A DNA stretch of 51,438 nt from Lachnospiraceae bacterium (GCA_023663945.1 JAMPGL010000029.1:1-51438), one strand, 5' to 3'; positions 24,288 to 33,143 are shown, counted from the stretch's first letter. Program-made: numbers and translations. Notes: generated by a model not told the origin, from the sequence alone.

Positions 24288-26177
24288 ATGAATTTGGAAA
24301 CCGGCAAGAGGAGAAAACCGGCAAGAAGAAAAAGAGCAAGAAAACCAATCAGAAAATCGGCAGGATTAAAGGCGAGAAGAAAAAACAGAACGCTGGGCAG
24401 GGTAATTGCCGTGCTGGTTCTCATATTAACCTTAGGAACGGCGGGAGCGGGGATTTACCTTCTGCTTAAGAGTGAGCCCGAACCGGTCAGCCCGGAGGTG
24501 GATCTGGCGGAAATCTTAGAAGAGGTGGAGCCGGAAGAGGAACAGGACGATACGGATATTGGAAAGGGCATTTTGGAACATATTTTCACGGCGGGAGACG
24601 CGGTGAGGGATTCTTATGAGAAAAGACCCAAAAGCTATGAGGTATCAGAAATCAATGCTTCCGGGCTTGCAAATGTCAGCGAATGCGTCATCAATTCGGA
24701 CACGGGAAGGGTCTCTGTCAAAGTGACAGGGGAGGGAATCCCCAAAAGCGATGATAAATATTATTACTTGTTTGCGCTAAATACCTATGATAATGGAATC
24801 ACGGCTGGGATGGAATATCTTGACCGGGAGTATAAGGACAGCGAAACCCTCCTCTCAGCGGGGCTGGGATATAACTCCGCGGGAAGCCGCCTTTACAAAA
24901 AATTTGTGGCGGCGGTGAAGGTGGACGGAGAGTTTGTGCAGGTGGGCACGCCCAGATACATCACCAATCCGGAGGCAGTTGCCAAGTACAGCTCGGTATT
25001 TCAGCAGCCGGCATCCATAAAGGGAATTTTGGTAGATCCCAATAAGCTCCGGGGAAATGAGCTGGACGATTTGGGAGTCAAACAGGCGGCTTATAACATT
25101 CCGGTTGCCAGACTGCTTGGACCTACCAGCAGTGCGGCTTATCCTACGATTTATTACACCTATAACGGCAAAACATACACATTGAACGGGCAGGTGGTCG
25201 CGGAATATGATCTGGTGTTCAGCACCCTGACTGCAAAGGGGATTACCACCACGGCAATCCTGCTGAACAATCGTTCCTCCGCGTATCCGCAGCTGATCCA
25301 CCCGCAGGCGCGCAGCGGCGGTTCGGCGCCGTACTATATGTTTAACGGCGCGGAGGAGTCCGGCGTGGAATATATGGCGGCGATTGGGTCTTTTCTGGCG
25401 GAGCGCTATTCCGGCAGCAGCCACGGAAGAATATCCAACTGGGTCATTGCCAATGAGATTAACGCCCGCAAAGAATGGAATTATATGGCACATACTGATA
25501 TCGAATCCTATGTGGAAGAGTATGTTAAGGCGTTCCGGGTATTTTATACAGCAATTAAAAGCGTGAGCGGCAGTGCAAGGGTTTATATTTCCTTAGACCA
25601 GCAGTGGGACCGCAACATTAAAAATAATACGAATTATGATGCAAGAGATGTGCTGGATGCGTTTAACAATAATATTTCAGCCAAAGGAAATATTGACTGG
25701 GGCGTTGCACAGCATCCTTACAATGTGCCCCTCACGGAAGCGCGGACGTGGAAGTCCTCCAAGTATGTAAAGCACGATGCAGGAACCTCCATGCTCACCA
25801 TGGCAAATATTGAGGTGCTGATCAATTATATGAGACAGGAGCATTTCCGAAACGACGACGGGGAGGTCAGAAGTATTTTGATTAGCGAATTGGGATATAC
25901 CTCCAAGGCGGGAGAGGCAAATCAGGCGGCAGCCTTTGCCTATGCTTATTATAAGATGGAAGCTTACGAGGAGATTGACGGATTTTTGCTGAACCGGGAG
26001 ACCGACGCGGCGGAAGAGGTGGCGCAGGGATTGTCCTTCGGACTTTCCGGCGCAGGCGGAAACCATAAGCAGATTTACAATGTATTTAAATACATTGATA
26101 CCCCTCAGCATGCGGAATATACCAATTTTGCCAAGGACATCATAGGAATTTCCAATTGGAGCGAAATCATCCGATGA
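24288..26177 (+). CDS. DUF5722 family membrane-anchored TIM-barrel, glycosidase-like
   Basis: The 629-residue protein has a very basic N-terminus, one membrane segment (about 37-61), an acidic linker, and then a large extracellular part of DUF5722 type. The barrel carries NWVIANEINA with Asn389-Glu390 and ILISELGYTS with Glu534, the positions expected for the acid/base and nucleophile glutamates of clan GH-A hydrolases. It is therefore probably a surface glycosidase; the substrate is unknown. ATG 24288 follows AAGGAAAG; an in-frame GTG at 24255 lies inside the rarA stop region without a ribosome site. The coding start is unusually Lys/Arg-rich (KRRKPARRKRARKPIRK). Confidence 0.85.
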   Translation: MNLETGKRRKPARRKRARKPIRKSAGLKARRKNRTLGRVIAVLVLILTLGTAGAGIYLLLKSEPEPVSPEVDLAEILEEVEPEEEQDDTDIGKGILEHIFTAGDAVRDSYEKRPKSYEVSEINASGLANVSECVINSDTGRVSVKVTGEGIPKSDDKYYYLFALNTYDNGITAGMEYLDREYKDSETLLSAGLGYNSAGSRLYKKFVAAVKVDGEFVQVGTPRYITNPEAVAKYSSVFQQPASIKGILVDPNKLRGNELDDLGVKQAAYNIPVARLLGPTSSAAYPTIYYTYNGKTYTLNGQVVAEYDLVFSTLTAKGITTTAILLNNRSSAYPQLIHPQARSGGSAPYYMFNGAEESGVEYMAAIGSFLAERYSGSSHGRISNWVIANEINARKEWNYMAHTDIESYVEEYVKAFRVFYTAIKSVSGSARVYISLDQQWDRNIKNNTNYDARDVLDAFNNNISAKGNIDWGVAQHPYNVPLTEARTWKSSKYVKHDAGTSMLTMANIEVLINYMRQEHFRNDDGEVRSILISELGYTSKAGEANQAAAFAYAYYKMEAYEEIDGFLLNRETDAAEEVAQGLSFGLSGAGGNHKQIYNVFKYIDTPQHAEYTNFAKDIIGISNWSEIIR

Positions 26178-26200
26178 ACCCGCCGGAGCCTTTGACAGGT

Positions 26201-26716
26201 TCAGGAAAAGAGCTGGCGGATCAGATATTGATAAATGTCCTGATTTTTGGACTGCCAGTTATCGCAGATGGAGATTGCAGTCTCTTCGGAGGGAACAGAC
26301 AGAGTTATGTCAACCAAATCGAACCCATGGTCTTTGGCAGTCAGATGGGCGCTGTATTCCCCGGAAGTGTTTTTGTAGTAATCGGCTAAAACAGATACGT
26401 CATTGCGGAGGGAAAATTCATTTTCGCGAAAGAAAGCGTCAATGTCATCCCGGATGCCCTCGTGAATGTTGCCGCGGAAATAGTTTAAGGTTTCCATGCC
26501 CTCCGGGGTAATGGAAAGGTGGGTGCGGTTGCGGATAGACTGAGAGGTAATAAATCCTGCCTCAGTCAGTTCGCCGATTGCCTGTTGAAGGGACAAAAAG
26601 GTGGTGTATTCCTTTCCCAGCAGAAAATCCCTGATTTGAGTGGTGGTCAGAGGAAAATCCACTTTGGAAAGCATATAAAGAACAATCAATTTATAAAGGG
26701 TCAGCGGGTCGCGCAT
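26201..26716 (-). CDS. DUF4364 family winged-helix-like protein
   Basis: The 171 residues begin MRDPLTLYKLIVLYMLSKVD, then a winged-helix-like part (LTTTQIRDFLLGKEYTTFLSLQQ, AIGELTEAGFI, THLSITPEGMETL) and a C-terminal mixed alpha/beta part ending in ICDNWQSKNQDIYQYLIRQL. This is the DUF4364 layout common in Clostridia. It may bind DNA, but its targets are unknown. It lies downstream of the radical SAM gene with a 9-base gap and is convergent with the DUF5722 gene. Confidence 0.88.
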   Translation of the reverse strand: MRDPLTLYKLIVLYMLSKVDFPLTTTQIRDFLLGKEYTTFLSLQQAIGELTEAGFITSQSIRNRTHLSITPEGMETLNYFRGNIHEGIRDDIDAFFRENEFSLRNDVSVLADYYKNTSGEYSAHLTAKDHGFDLVDITLSVPSEETAISICDNWQSKNQDIYQYLIRQLFS

Positions 26717-26725
26717 AAAAACCTC

Positions 26726-27766
26726 CTAAGTTGTTTGAAAGAGCCTGCCCTGCCAGACATCCTCATCGCGCATCTTCCGGTGCAGGGCATTTAACAGGTA
26801 ACGTTTATTGCCGCTGAAGGAAGGCGCAAGCAGAAGGGAACGTCTGGCATCGCCGGTAACGCGGTGCACCACAAAGTCAGGACGAAGGTGCATCAGGCAG
26901 GTTATCAATAAATCCAAATAAGAATCCGGGCTGTTAATCGTGCAATAACGGTCCGGGTCTTTTACATATAAAGCTCCAAGATCCGTACCTTTTAAGATAT
27001 GGAGAAGCTGGAGCTTGATGCCGGAAATTGGCATTCGGTTCAGGTAAGAGATGGTTTCCAGAATATCCATTTCGGTCTCTCCCGGCAGTCCCAATATAAT
27101 ATGGGTGATAACCGGAAAATCCGCCTCGTGAAGCCGCCGCACGCTGTCCTCAAAGCAGGAAAGAGGGTAATAACGCCGGATAAAATCAGCGGTGCGCTCG
27201 TGAATCGTCTGTAATCCCAGCTCAATCCAGATAAACTTGGGAGCAAATTCCTCCCGCAGCCGGCACAGCAGTTCCGGCACCTCGCGGGGAAGGGCATCCG
27301 GACGTGTTGCAATGGAAATTCCGGCTGTTGACGGTTCCATAAGGGCAAGACGGTAGATGCGCTCCAAATAAGACAGAGGACCGTAGGTGTTGGTAAACGC
27401 CTGAAAATAGGCAATATAGCGCCTGCCGGTGGATTTGGCGGAAAGAGTGCGGAGGCTTTCCTCATAGGCATGATGAAAAGAAGCCTCCGAATCCATGCCG
27501 GGCGAAAGGCGGGCGGCAAAATCACCACTCCCTTCCGGACTGCAAAAGATACAGCCTCTTGTGTCTAAAGTGCCATCCCGATTGGGACAGGTAAGCCCCG
27601 CATTCAGCGAAACCTTGTACAGTTTTTCGCCGAAAGTGTTTTTACAGTAGGCATCCAGCGAATAATAACGCTTTCCATGCCATATATTTTCGAAAAATTC
27701 TGCCGAAGGTCTCGAGCCGGCAGGTATCAAATCTGCATTCACGGATAAACTCTTATTTAGTTTCAT
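26726..27766 (-). CDS. TIGR01212-type radical SAM protein (YhcC-like)
   Basis: The 346-residue protein has a radical SAM cluster motif in LTCPNRDGTLDTRGCIFCSP (three Cys spaced C-x12-C-x2-C), preceded by the family hallmark YKVSLNAGLT. Other family motifs are IAYFQAFTNTYGP, IATRPDAL, WIELGLQTIHERT and HIILGLPGETE. Its exact reaction is unknown. The start codon lies inside the end of the malic enzyme gene (14-base overlap) with no separate ribosome site, so translation is probably coupled. Confidence 0.93.
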   Translation of the reverse strand: MKLNKSLSVNADLIPAGSRPSAEFFENIWHGKRYYSLDAYCKNTFGEKLYKVSLNAGLTCPNRDGTLDTRGCIFCSPEGSGDFAARLSPGMDSEASFHHAYEESLRTLSAKSTGRRYIAYFQAFTNTYGPLSYLERIYRLALMEPSTAGISIATRPDALPREVPELLCRLREEFAPKFIWIELGLQTIHERTADFIRRYYPLSCFEDSVRRLHEADFPVITHIILGLPGETEMDILETISYLNRMPISGIKLQLLHILKGTDLGALYVKDPDRYCTINSPDSYLDLLITCLMHLRPDFVVHRVTGDARRSLLLAPSFSGNKRYLLNALHRKMRDEDVWQGRLFQTT

Positions 27767-28922
27767 CGTTATTTTTAATATGTGATTTTACAGCCTGGGA
27801 AACCACCTCAGCCACCTTGGGGTCAAAGGCTTCCGGCATAATGTTATCTTCATTTAACTGCTCGTCAGGCACAAGTGAGGCAATTGCTTTGGCGGCGGCA
27901 AGCTTCATCTCCTCCGTGATTTGGGAAGCCCTGCCCTCCAGCGCACCCTTAAAAATGCCGGGGAAAGCTACCACGTTGTTAACCTGATTGGGAAAATCAC
28001 TGCGTCCCGTTCCAACCACCCTTGCGCCTGCCGCTTTGGCTTGGTCTGGCATAATCTCGGGAACCGGATTTGCCATAGCAAACAGGATGGCATCCGGATT
28101 CATGGAGGATACCATTTCCGGAGTGACAATGCCGGGAGCGGATACGCCCACAAAAATGTCGGCGCCCTTGAGGGCATCGGCAAGCGAACCAGTTTCGCCC
28201 TTTAAGTTGGTGATTTCCGCCATTTTTTGCTGCATCCAGTTAAGCCCTTCTGTTTTGGCGGATACAATCCCTACCTTATCACACATAATAATGTCAGGGA
28301 AGCCGTAAGTGAGCAGAAGCTTTGTGATGGCGACACCGGCGCTTCCGGCGCCGTTCACTACCACACGGCAGTCTTCTTTTTGTTTACCCACAACCTTTAG
28401 GGCGTTGATAATGCCCGCCAGAACTACGATTGCCGTGCCGTGCTGGTCATCGTGAAAAACGGGAATGTCCAGAATCTCCTTCAGACGTTCCTCGATTTCA
28501 AAGCATCTGGGGGCGCTGATGTCCTCCAGGTTAATCCCGCCAAAACCGGGAGCTAAATAAGTGACTGCCTTGATAATTTCTTCCGTATCCTGCGTATCTA
28601 AGCAGATGGGAACCGCGTTGACGCCGCCGAACTCTTTAAATAACACGGCTTTGCCTTCCATAACCGGCATGGCGGCGTAGGGACCGATGTTGCCAAGCCC
28701 TAGGACAGCGCTTCCGTCAGAAACTACGGCTACCGTATTTGCTTTCATAGTGTATTTGTACGCCGCCTCCGGGTCTTTGGCAATGACCTTACAGGGCTCC
28801 GCCACGCCGGGAGTGTACGCAAGCGATAAGTCCTCCCGCGACTTTACGGGAGTCTTGGATATGGTTTCAAGCTTTCCGTTCCACTGCTCGTGGAGCATTA
28901 ATGCTTTTTCATTTGTGGTCAT
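27753..28922 (-). CDS. NAD-dependent malic enzyme
   Basis: The enzyme decarboxylates malate to pyruvate with NAD(P). The 389 residues match the short bacterial form: SLAYTPGVAEPCK, VSDGSAVLGLGNIGPYAAMP, GKAVLFKEFGGVNAVPICL, the metal/substrate region VFHDDQHGTAIV, Rossmann motif VVNGAGSAGVAI and ANPVPEI. There is no C-terminal phosphotransacetylase domain. It is the first gene of a malic enzyme, radical SAM, DUF4364 unit. The start follows GCGAGG about 11 bases upstream. Confidence 0.95.
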   Translation of the reverse strand: MTTNEKALMLHEQWNGKLETISKTPVKSREDLSLAYTPGVAEPCKVIAKDPEAAYKYTMKANTVAVVSDGSAVLGLGNIGPYAAMPVMEGKAVLFKEFGGVNAVPICLDTQDTEEIIKAVTYLAPGFGGINLEDISAPRCFEIEERLKEILDIPVFHDDQHGTAIVVLAGIINALKVVGKQKEDCRVVVNGAGSAGVAITKLLLTYGFPDIIMCDKVGIVSAKTEGLNWMQQKMAEITNLKGETGSLADALKGADIFVGVSAPGIVTPEMVSSMNPDAILFAMANPVPEIMPDQAKAAGARVVGTGRSDFPNQVNNVVAFPGIFKGALEGRASQITEEMKLAAAKAIASLVPDEQLNEDNIMPEAFDPKVAEVVSQAVKSHIKNNDETK

Positions 28923-29006
28923 GATAAATTACCTCGCTTTGCTGTTTAAATTATATCGACTGTTCTATTTTATAATATTTTTTGGCAGGGCGCAATGCCG
29001 AAGTAC

Positions 29007-29060
29007 GAGGCTGTCGTATTAAGACCGAGCTGCGCAATATATAGTTGACTGCGACAGCCC
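29007..29060. repeat. Intergenic hairpin related to that after nagA
   Basis: GAGGCTGTCG (29007-29016) pairs with CGACAGCCCC near 29052-29061 around a long loop. The first 19 bases match the 10130 hairpin with two changes. It lies between a minus-strand and a plus-strand gene, where no terminator is needed, so it looks like a dispersed element. The 296 bases between the malic enzyme start and the degV remnant hold nothing else clear. Confidence 0.55.
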
Positions 29061-29218
29061 CAAGTTTTCCGAAAAGTAAAACTTTACATAGGAGGAAAGA
29101 TATGCTATCATAAGCGGTAATCAAAACTACGTATCATGATTGAAAGAATTACAAAATACAGTTTTGGATATTTGCATTATAAAGTGTTTTGAACGAAGAA
29201 TAGAAATGGAGAAGTGAT

Positions 29219-29523
29219 GTGAGTTATAAAATTGTGGCGGACAGCTGTTGTGAATTTCCAAAGGAATACAAAGCCGATTCCAGATTTCAAATCGTTCCCT
29301 TAGAGCTGATGGTGGAAGATGAGGTAATCATTGATGACGAGACCTTTAATCAGGAATCCTTCTTAAGATGCTTATGATCACTCACTGCAACTGCAAAGAA
29401 CGCGCAGAGAGTGTGAAGAAGATGATACTGGAGAAAATCAGAGTAAAAGGGGTTTTACTGATGGACACCAGAGGGGTCAGCAGTATGTATGCCAATGATG
29501 GAGGCGTGATTGTTACCCTGTAA
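29219..29523 (+). pseudogene. degV-family gene remnant with its middle deleted
   Basis: GTG 29219 opens with SYKIVADSCCEFPKEYKADS and IVPLELMVEDEVIIDDETF, the normal start of a DegV fatty-acid-binding protein, and stops at 29375-29377. In another frame, 29368-29523 encodes ITHCNCKERAESVKKMILEK followed by a DTRGVSSMYANDGGVIVTL end, the normal DegV C-terminus. About 170 central residues are missing and the ends are joined out of frame. A good terminator remains behind it. It is non-functional. Confidence 0.85.
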
Positions 29524-29531
29524 AAGAAAAG

Positions 29532-29575
29532 ATGTCAAAAGATGCCGAAGTGAAGGAGTCTTTTGACATTTTTTT
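29532..29575 (+). terminator. Rho-independent terminator after the degV remnant
   Basis: ATGTCAAAAGA (29532-29542) pairs perfectly with TCTTTTGACAT (29559-29569), followed by seven T. Confidence 0.92.
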
Positions 29576-29580
29576 AGGGC

Positions 29581-29639
29581 TTGACAGCACTCTTTTTTTA
29601 TATTACAATTTAAAACAGATGTTACAAAACGAATGTTTT
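29581..29639 (+). promoter_or_regulatory. Promoter and probable operator of the TetR/ABC operon
   Basis: TTGACA (29581-29586), 17 bases, TACAAT (29604-29609). Just downstream, AAAACA (29612-29617) and TGTTTT (29634-29639) form an inverted repeat, with smaller palindromic pieces AACAGATGTT and AACGAATGTT. Placed over the transcription start, this is a likely binding site for the TetR protein encoded next. Confidence 0.75.
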
Positions 29640-29656
29640 AAGTAAAGGAGCAATAT

Positions 29657-30244
29657 ATGCCACCAAAAGCTAAGTTCACAAAAAGCGAGATTATTGAAAT
29701 AGCACTAAAAATTGTCAAGGAAAGAGGAATTGATGCTCTCACAGCCCGCTCTCTTGGGGAGGAGCTTGGAAGCTCTGCAAGACCCATCTTTACCGTGTTT
29801 CAGGGAATGGATGAGGTGCAGGAGGAGGTAAGGAAAGCAGCCAGAAATCTGTATGACAGCTATGTGGCGAAAGCCCTGTCAGAGGATCGTCCGTATGAGC
29901 AGGCGTTTAAGAGCGTTGGAACGCAGTATATTCTTTTTGCGTGTACCGAGCCGAAGCTGTTTCAGCTTTTGTTTATGGAGGAGAAGGATAATCCGCCGGA
30001 TTTTGACGGCGTGCTGCCGATGATTGACGGAAACTATGAATTGATATTGGAGTCCGTCCGTGACAGTTACAAATTGGATGATGAGACGGCGTTAAAGCTG
30101 TACAAACATTTGTGGGTATATACGCATGGGATTGCTTCCCTGTGCGCTGCCGGAATGTGCAGGTTTACCGGAGAGGAAATCAGCGAGATGGTGACGGATG
30201 TGTTTACCGCGCTGCTGGCAAAATATCAGGCGGAAAAGAAGTAA
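29657..30244 (+). CDS. TetR-family transcriptional regulator
   Basis: The 195-residue protein has an N-terminal helix-turn-helix (FTKSEIIEIALKIVKERG, LTARSLGEELGSSARPIFTVF) and a helical ligand domain with a WHG-like segment (HLWVYTHGIASLCAAGM). AAAGGAG precedes the ATG. It is the first gene before an ABC ATPase and permease, and an inverted repeat covers its own promoter. Autorepression relieved by a ligand, possibly the exported compound, is inferred. Confidence 0.92.
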   Translation: MPPKAKFTKSEIIEIALKIVKERGIDALTARSLGEELGSSARPIFTVFQGMDEVQEEVRKAARNLYDSYVAKALSEDRPYEQAFKSVGTQYILFACTEPKLFQLLFMEEKDNPPDFDGVLPMIDGNYELILESVRDSYKLDDETALKLYKHLWVYTHGIASLCAAGMCRFTGEEISEMVTDVFTALLAKYQAEKK

Positions 30245-30338
30245 AGCGGGAGAAGCAGGGAGAAAGAAGCTGAAACATAAAAAGAAGCAGAAACAGAAAG
30301 AAAATAAAGAGAAACAGAGGGATGGCAGGAAGACAGAT

Positions 30339-31031
30339 ATGATTGAGGTAAAAAATATTCAAAAGGCATATGGAAGCGGTGAAAGCCGTTTTCAAGTATT
30401 AAAGGGAATCAGTTTAAAGGTAGATGACGGAGATTTTGCGGTTATTTTGGGGGCTTCCGGTTCCGGAAAGTCCACTCTGCTGAATGTAATGTCGGGGCTG
30501 GAAAACCCGGACAGGGGAGAGGTTCTTTATCAGAAAAAGGATATAACAAAACTGTCAGATTCGGACAGGACAAAATTTCGGAAGGACAACATCGGCTTTA
30601 TTTTTCAACAGTATTACCTGCTTCCCAATATGAATGTAGAAAAAAATGTAAAAATGGGCGCAGACTTGGCAGGAAATTCAGACTACAAAGCCGTGATTGA
30701 GGCAGTAGGGCTGGGCGGAAAAATGAAGAAATATCCCAGCGAGCTTTCCGGGGGAGAACAGCAGAGGGCTTCCGTGGCAAGGGCACTGGCAAAAAGGCCT
30801 AAGGTACTCTTTTTGGATGAGCCGACGGGAGCTTTAGATGAGCAGACAGGACGGCAGGTGCTGGACTATATCTGTAAACTGCAAAACGAATACGGGTTCA
30901 CTATCGTGATGGTAACGCACAATCAGAATATTGCGGAAATGGCGGGCACGGTGATCCGGATGAACAGCGGAAAGATAGCTGAGGCCTACACAAATTCCGT
31001 GACGAAGAATGCTTATGAGATAGGATGGTAA
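30339..31031 (+). CDS. ABC transporter ATP-binding protein (MacB/LolD type)
   Basis: The 230-residue ATPase has Walker A GASGSGKST, Q-loop IFQQYYLLPNMNV, signature LSGGEQQRASVARAL, Walker B VLFLDEPTGALD and switch His in MVTHNQN, the pattern of ATPases that pair with FtsX-type permeases. ATG 30339 is chosen because AGGAAG precedes it and MIEVKNIQKAYGSG is the usual start; upstream in-frame codons run through a purine-rich spacer (30245-30335). Its stop overlaps the permease start. Confidence 0.93.
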   Translation: MIEVKNIQKAYGSGESRFQVLKGISLKVDDGDFAVILGASGSGKSTLLNVMSGLENPDRGEVLYQKKDITKLSDSDRTKFRKDNIGFIFQQYYLLPNMNVEKNVKMGADLAGNSDYKAVIEAVGLGGKMKKYPSELSGGEQQRASVARALAKRPKVLFLDEPTGALDEQTGRQVLDYICKLQNEYGFTIVMVTHNQNIAEMAGTVIRMNSGKIAEAYTNSVTKNAYEIGW

Positions 31032-32230
31032 TGATCATGGTTGTGGGAATTAAGGATGCGGCAAAGCTTGCCGGAATTTTTATTATTGTCTGCTGTGCCG
31101 TGCTTGTGTGCACGTTATTTTTGAACTTTCATATTGACATTGCAGGAATCCGGGATGAGATCGCCTCCCAGCGGGTAATGCTTTTTTATGAGGCGCAGGT
31201 ATCTACGGCAAAGGTAGTATGTTCTCTCTGCGGAGGGTGCCTTTTAATTACCTCAGTGGTCATGCTTGTTTTTTATATTAAGCATTATGTGGATACCCAT
31301 AAAAGAGAGCTTGGGATTTTAAAGGCGATGGGATATTCTAATGGTAAGATTGCGGTGCATTTCTGGGTGTTTGGGAGCAGTGTCCTTGCCGGAGCGGCCA
31401 CAGGGTTTGCAGGAGCATGGATTATGATGCCGGCATTTTACGAAGTGCAGAATGAAGACCATATTCTGCCCGAAATCCTTCCTCATTTTCATTTTGCTCT
31501 TTTTGCCGCGCTGGTGATACTGCCTGCAATCCTGTTTGGAATTATTTCAATTTTATATGCAAATTTAAAATTAAATGCGCCAGTACTTGGATTATTGAAA
31601 GAAAGCTGGCAGATTCCGGCAGGAAAACGAAAGCAAAAGGGCGTAAGGAGAGCAAATGCAGGAAATAGTGAAAGTACAGAAAAAGCTGTGAAAAGCGCAG
31701 AACGTCCGTTCTTGGATGAATTGAAAAGAAGTACCCTTCGGGATAAAAAGACGCTGGTGTTTTTTATTGTGTTTGCTTCTTTTTGCTTTTCAGCAATGAC
31801 ACAGATGTCTTTTAGCATGAATGAGCTGGCAAGCCCTATGATGGCGGTGATGATTATGCTGATTGGAATTGTGCTGGCATGTACCACGCTCTTTTTGGCA
31901 ATCACAACGGTAATAAACGGCAATAAGAAAACGATTGCTATGATGCGTGTATTTGGGTATTCTCAAAAAGAATGCTGTCAATCCCTGCTGGGAGGATACC
32001 GCCCTATGGGGTACATAGGTTTTGTGCTTGGAACCGTTTATCAGTATTTGATATTGAAAGTGGCGGTGTATGTGATTTTTAAGGACATTGAAGGCATGCC
32101 GGAATATGGGTTTGATTTTGGGGCAATGCTTGCCACGCTTGCGGCGTTTTTGGCGATTTATGAGACGGTGATGTATTGCTATTCGGAGAAATTAAAGAAG
32201 ATTTCGATTAAGGAGGTCATGCTGGAGTGA
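31031..32230 (+). CDS. FtsX-like ABC transporter permease
   Basis: About 399 residues with an N-terminal membrane anchor, a short extracellular piece, and two FtsX-type membrane units (KHYVDTHKRELGILKAMGYS and GNKKTIAMMRVFGYSQKECC are the hallmark cytoplasmic loops). There are about eight membrane helices and a basic loop near 210-235. The start is taken as the ATG overlapping the ATPase stop (TAATG); an in-frame ATG lies six bases upstream. With the ATPase it should export or extract a lipid, peptide or antibiotic. No kinase partner of BceS type is present. Confidence 0.88.
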   Translation: MIMVVGIKDAAKLAGIFIIVCCAVLVCTLFLNFHIDIAGIRDEIASQRVMLFYEAQVSTAKVVCSLCGGCLLITSVVMLVFYIKHYVDTHKRELGILKAMGYSNGKIAVHFWVFGSSVLAGAATGFAGAWIMMPAFYEVQNEDHILPEILPHFHFALFAALVILPAILFGIISILYANLKLNAPVLGLLKESWQIPAGKRKQKGVRRANAGNSESTEKAVKSAERPFLDELKRSTLRDKKTLVFFIVFASFCFSAMTQMSFSMNELASPMMAVMIMLIGIVLACTTLFLAITTVINGNKKTIAMMRVFGYSQKECCQSLLGGYRPMGYIGFVLGTVYQYLILKVAVYVIFKDIEGMPEYGFDFGAMLATLAAFLAIYETVMYCYSEKLKKISIKEVMLE

Positions 32231-32242
32231 GGGGGCTTTCTT

Positions 32243-32485
32243 TTATGATACCAGCTTTCCCAAATCATACAACTCATCCGGACATATATCCTGCCCATCA
32301 GGCCATACAACTGTATAACCATCCGTAGTAACACATTTAAAATATTCAAAAGACCTCAGTTTGCTATACCATTCGCCTTTTATATATGGTTCCACATCAA
32401 AGCATTTTTTTTCGCCGTTATCAAATGTTACCATTATCAGATATTCGCAAATTGCTTCTACTTGAATCGCAGTAGGTCTTAACAT
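32243..32485 (-). CDS. DUF2442 domain protein
   Basis: The 80 residues (MLRPTAIQVEAICEYLIMVT, FDNGEKKCFDVEPYIKG, VVWPDGQDICPDELYD) match DUF2442, a small family usually found beside DUF4160 proteins and suspected to form toxin-antitoxin-like pairs. The start at 32485 is set by GGAGG eight bases upstream; the in-frame TTG at 32500 is part of that site. It follows the DUF4160 gene by about 20 bases on the same strand. Confidence 0.88.
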   Translation of the reverse strand: MLRPTAIQVEAICEYLIMVTFDNGEKKCFDVEPYIKGEWYSKLRSFEYFKCVTTDGYTVVWPDGQDICPDELYDLGKLVS

Positions 32486-32505
32486 AATAACCGCCTCCAA
32501 ATTAT

Positions 32506-32772
32506 TTAACGTAATGGGTCTATCTTAAAATAACCGTCCCCATTGCTTAACAGTCTCCAGTTTGCCTGCAGTTCCTCTTCATGAATTGCCATCCACGCTA
32601 ACAATAGTTTCATTTGTTTATTTGGGAAATTTCCTTCTAAAATCTCACCATCTATTCCAACCACAATTTCACTATCTCCATACAGGGCATGGATATGTGG
32701 TTTATTGTGCTTTGCGCCCTTTTCGCTTTGCATTCGGACAATAATTCCAAAAAACATGGACAATGCGGGCAT
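32506..32772 (-). CDS. DUF4160 domain protein
   Basis: The 88 residues with MPALSMFFGIIVRM, KPHIHALYGDSEIVVGIDGE, LAWMAIHEEELQANW and YFKIDPLR are the DUF4160 pattern. GGAGG is seven bases before the start at 32772; ATG 32787 overlaps that site. It is paired with DUF2442 downstream. A two-gene toxin-antitoxin or addiction role is suggested for such pairs, but which partner is toxic is not established from sequence. Confidence 0.88.
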   Translation of the reverse strand: MPALSMFFGIIVRMQSEKGAKHNKPHIHALYGDSEIVVGIDGEILEGNFPNKQMKLLLAWMAIHEEELQANWRLLSNGDGYFKIDPLR

Positions 32773-33143
32773 TTCAAACACCTCCATCGTAAATAATATT
32801 TATTCCTTATGCAATACAGAATATCATAAAATCTTTAATAAATAAAGAAAATATATTTTTTTTTAAAATTATCCTAACATAATTAGAATCCATTTTAAAA
32901 TTAGGAATACAATGCGCAAGATTAAAACACAGGGGGTTCCGTCCGGCACATTGCTGGTGCAGTTTCGTTACCCTTTGCTGACCTTTATCCAATCAATGAG
33001 TTTTGTATTGCTTTTAAATGACTCTCAAAGTATAATATTCCATATAATAATCCACGAAAGGATAGACGAATTGAAAGAGTTAATCTTCTTATCGGTAGAA
33101 TCAATTATGTTTGAATCAATTAAAAAGCAAGGAGGATGATGCC

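Noticed and set aside
32912-33139. 75-residue plus-strand frame upstream of the nucleotidyltransferase gene
   Set aside because: No ribosome site; composition reads as translated AT-rich non-coding DNA; overlaps the ribosome site of the real gene.
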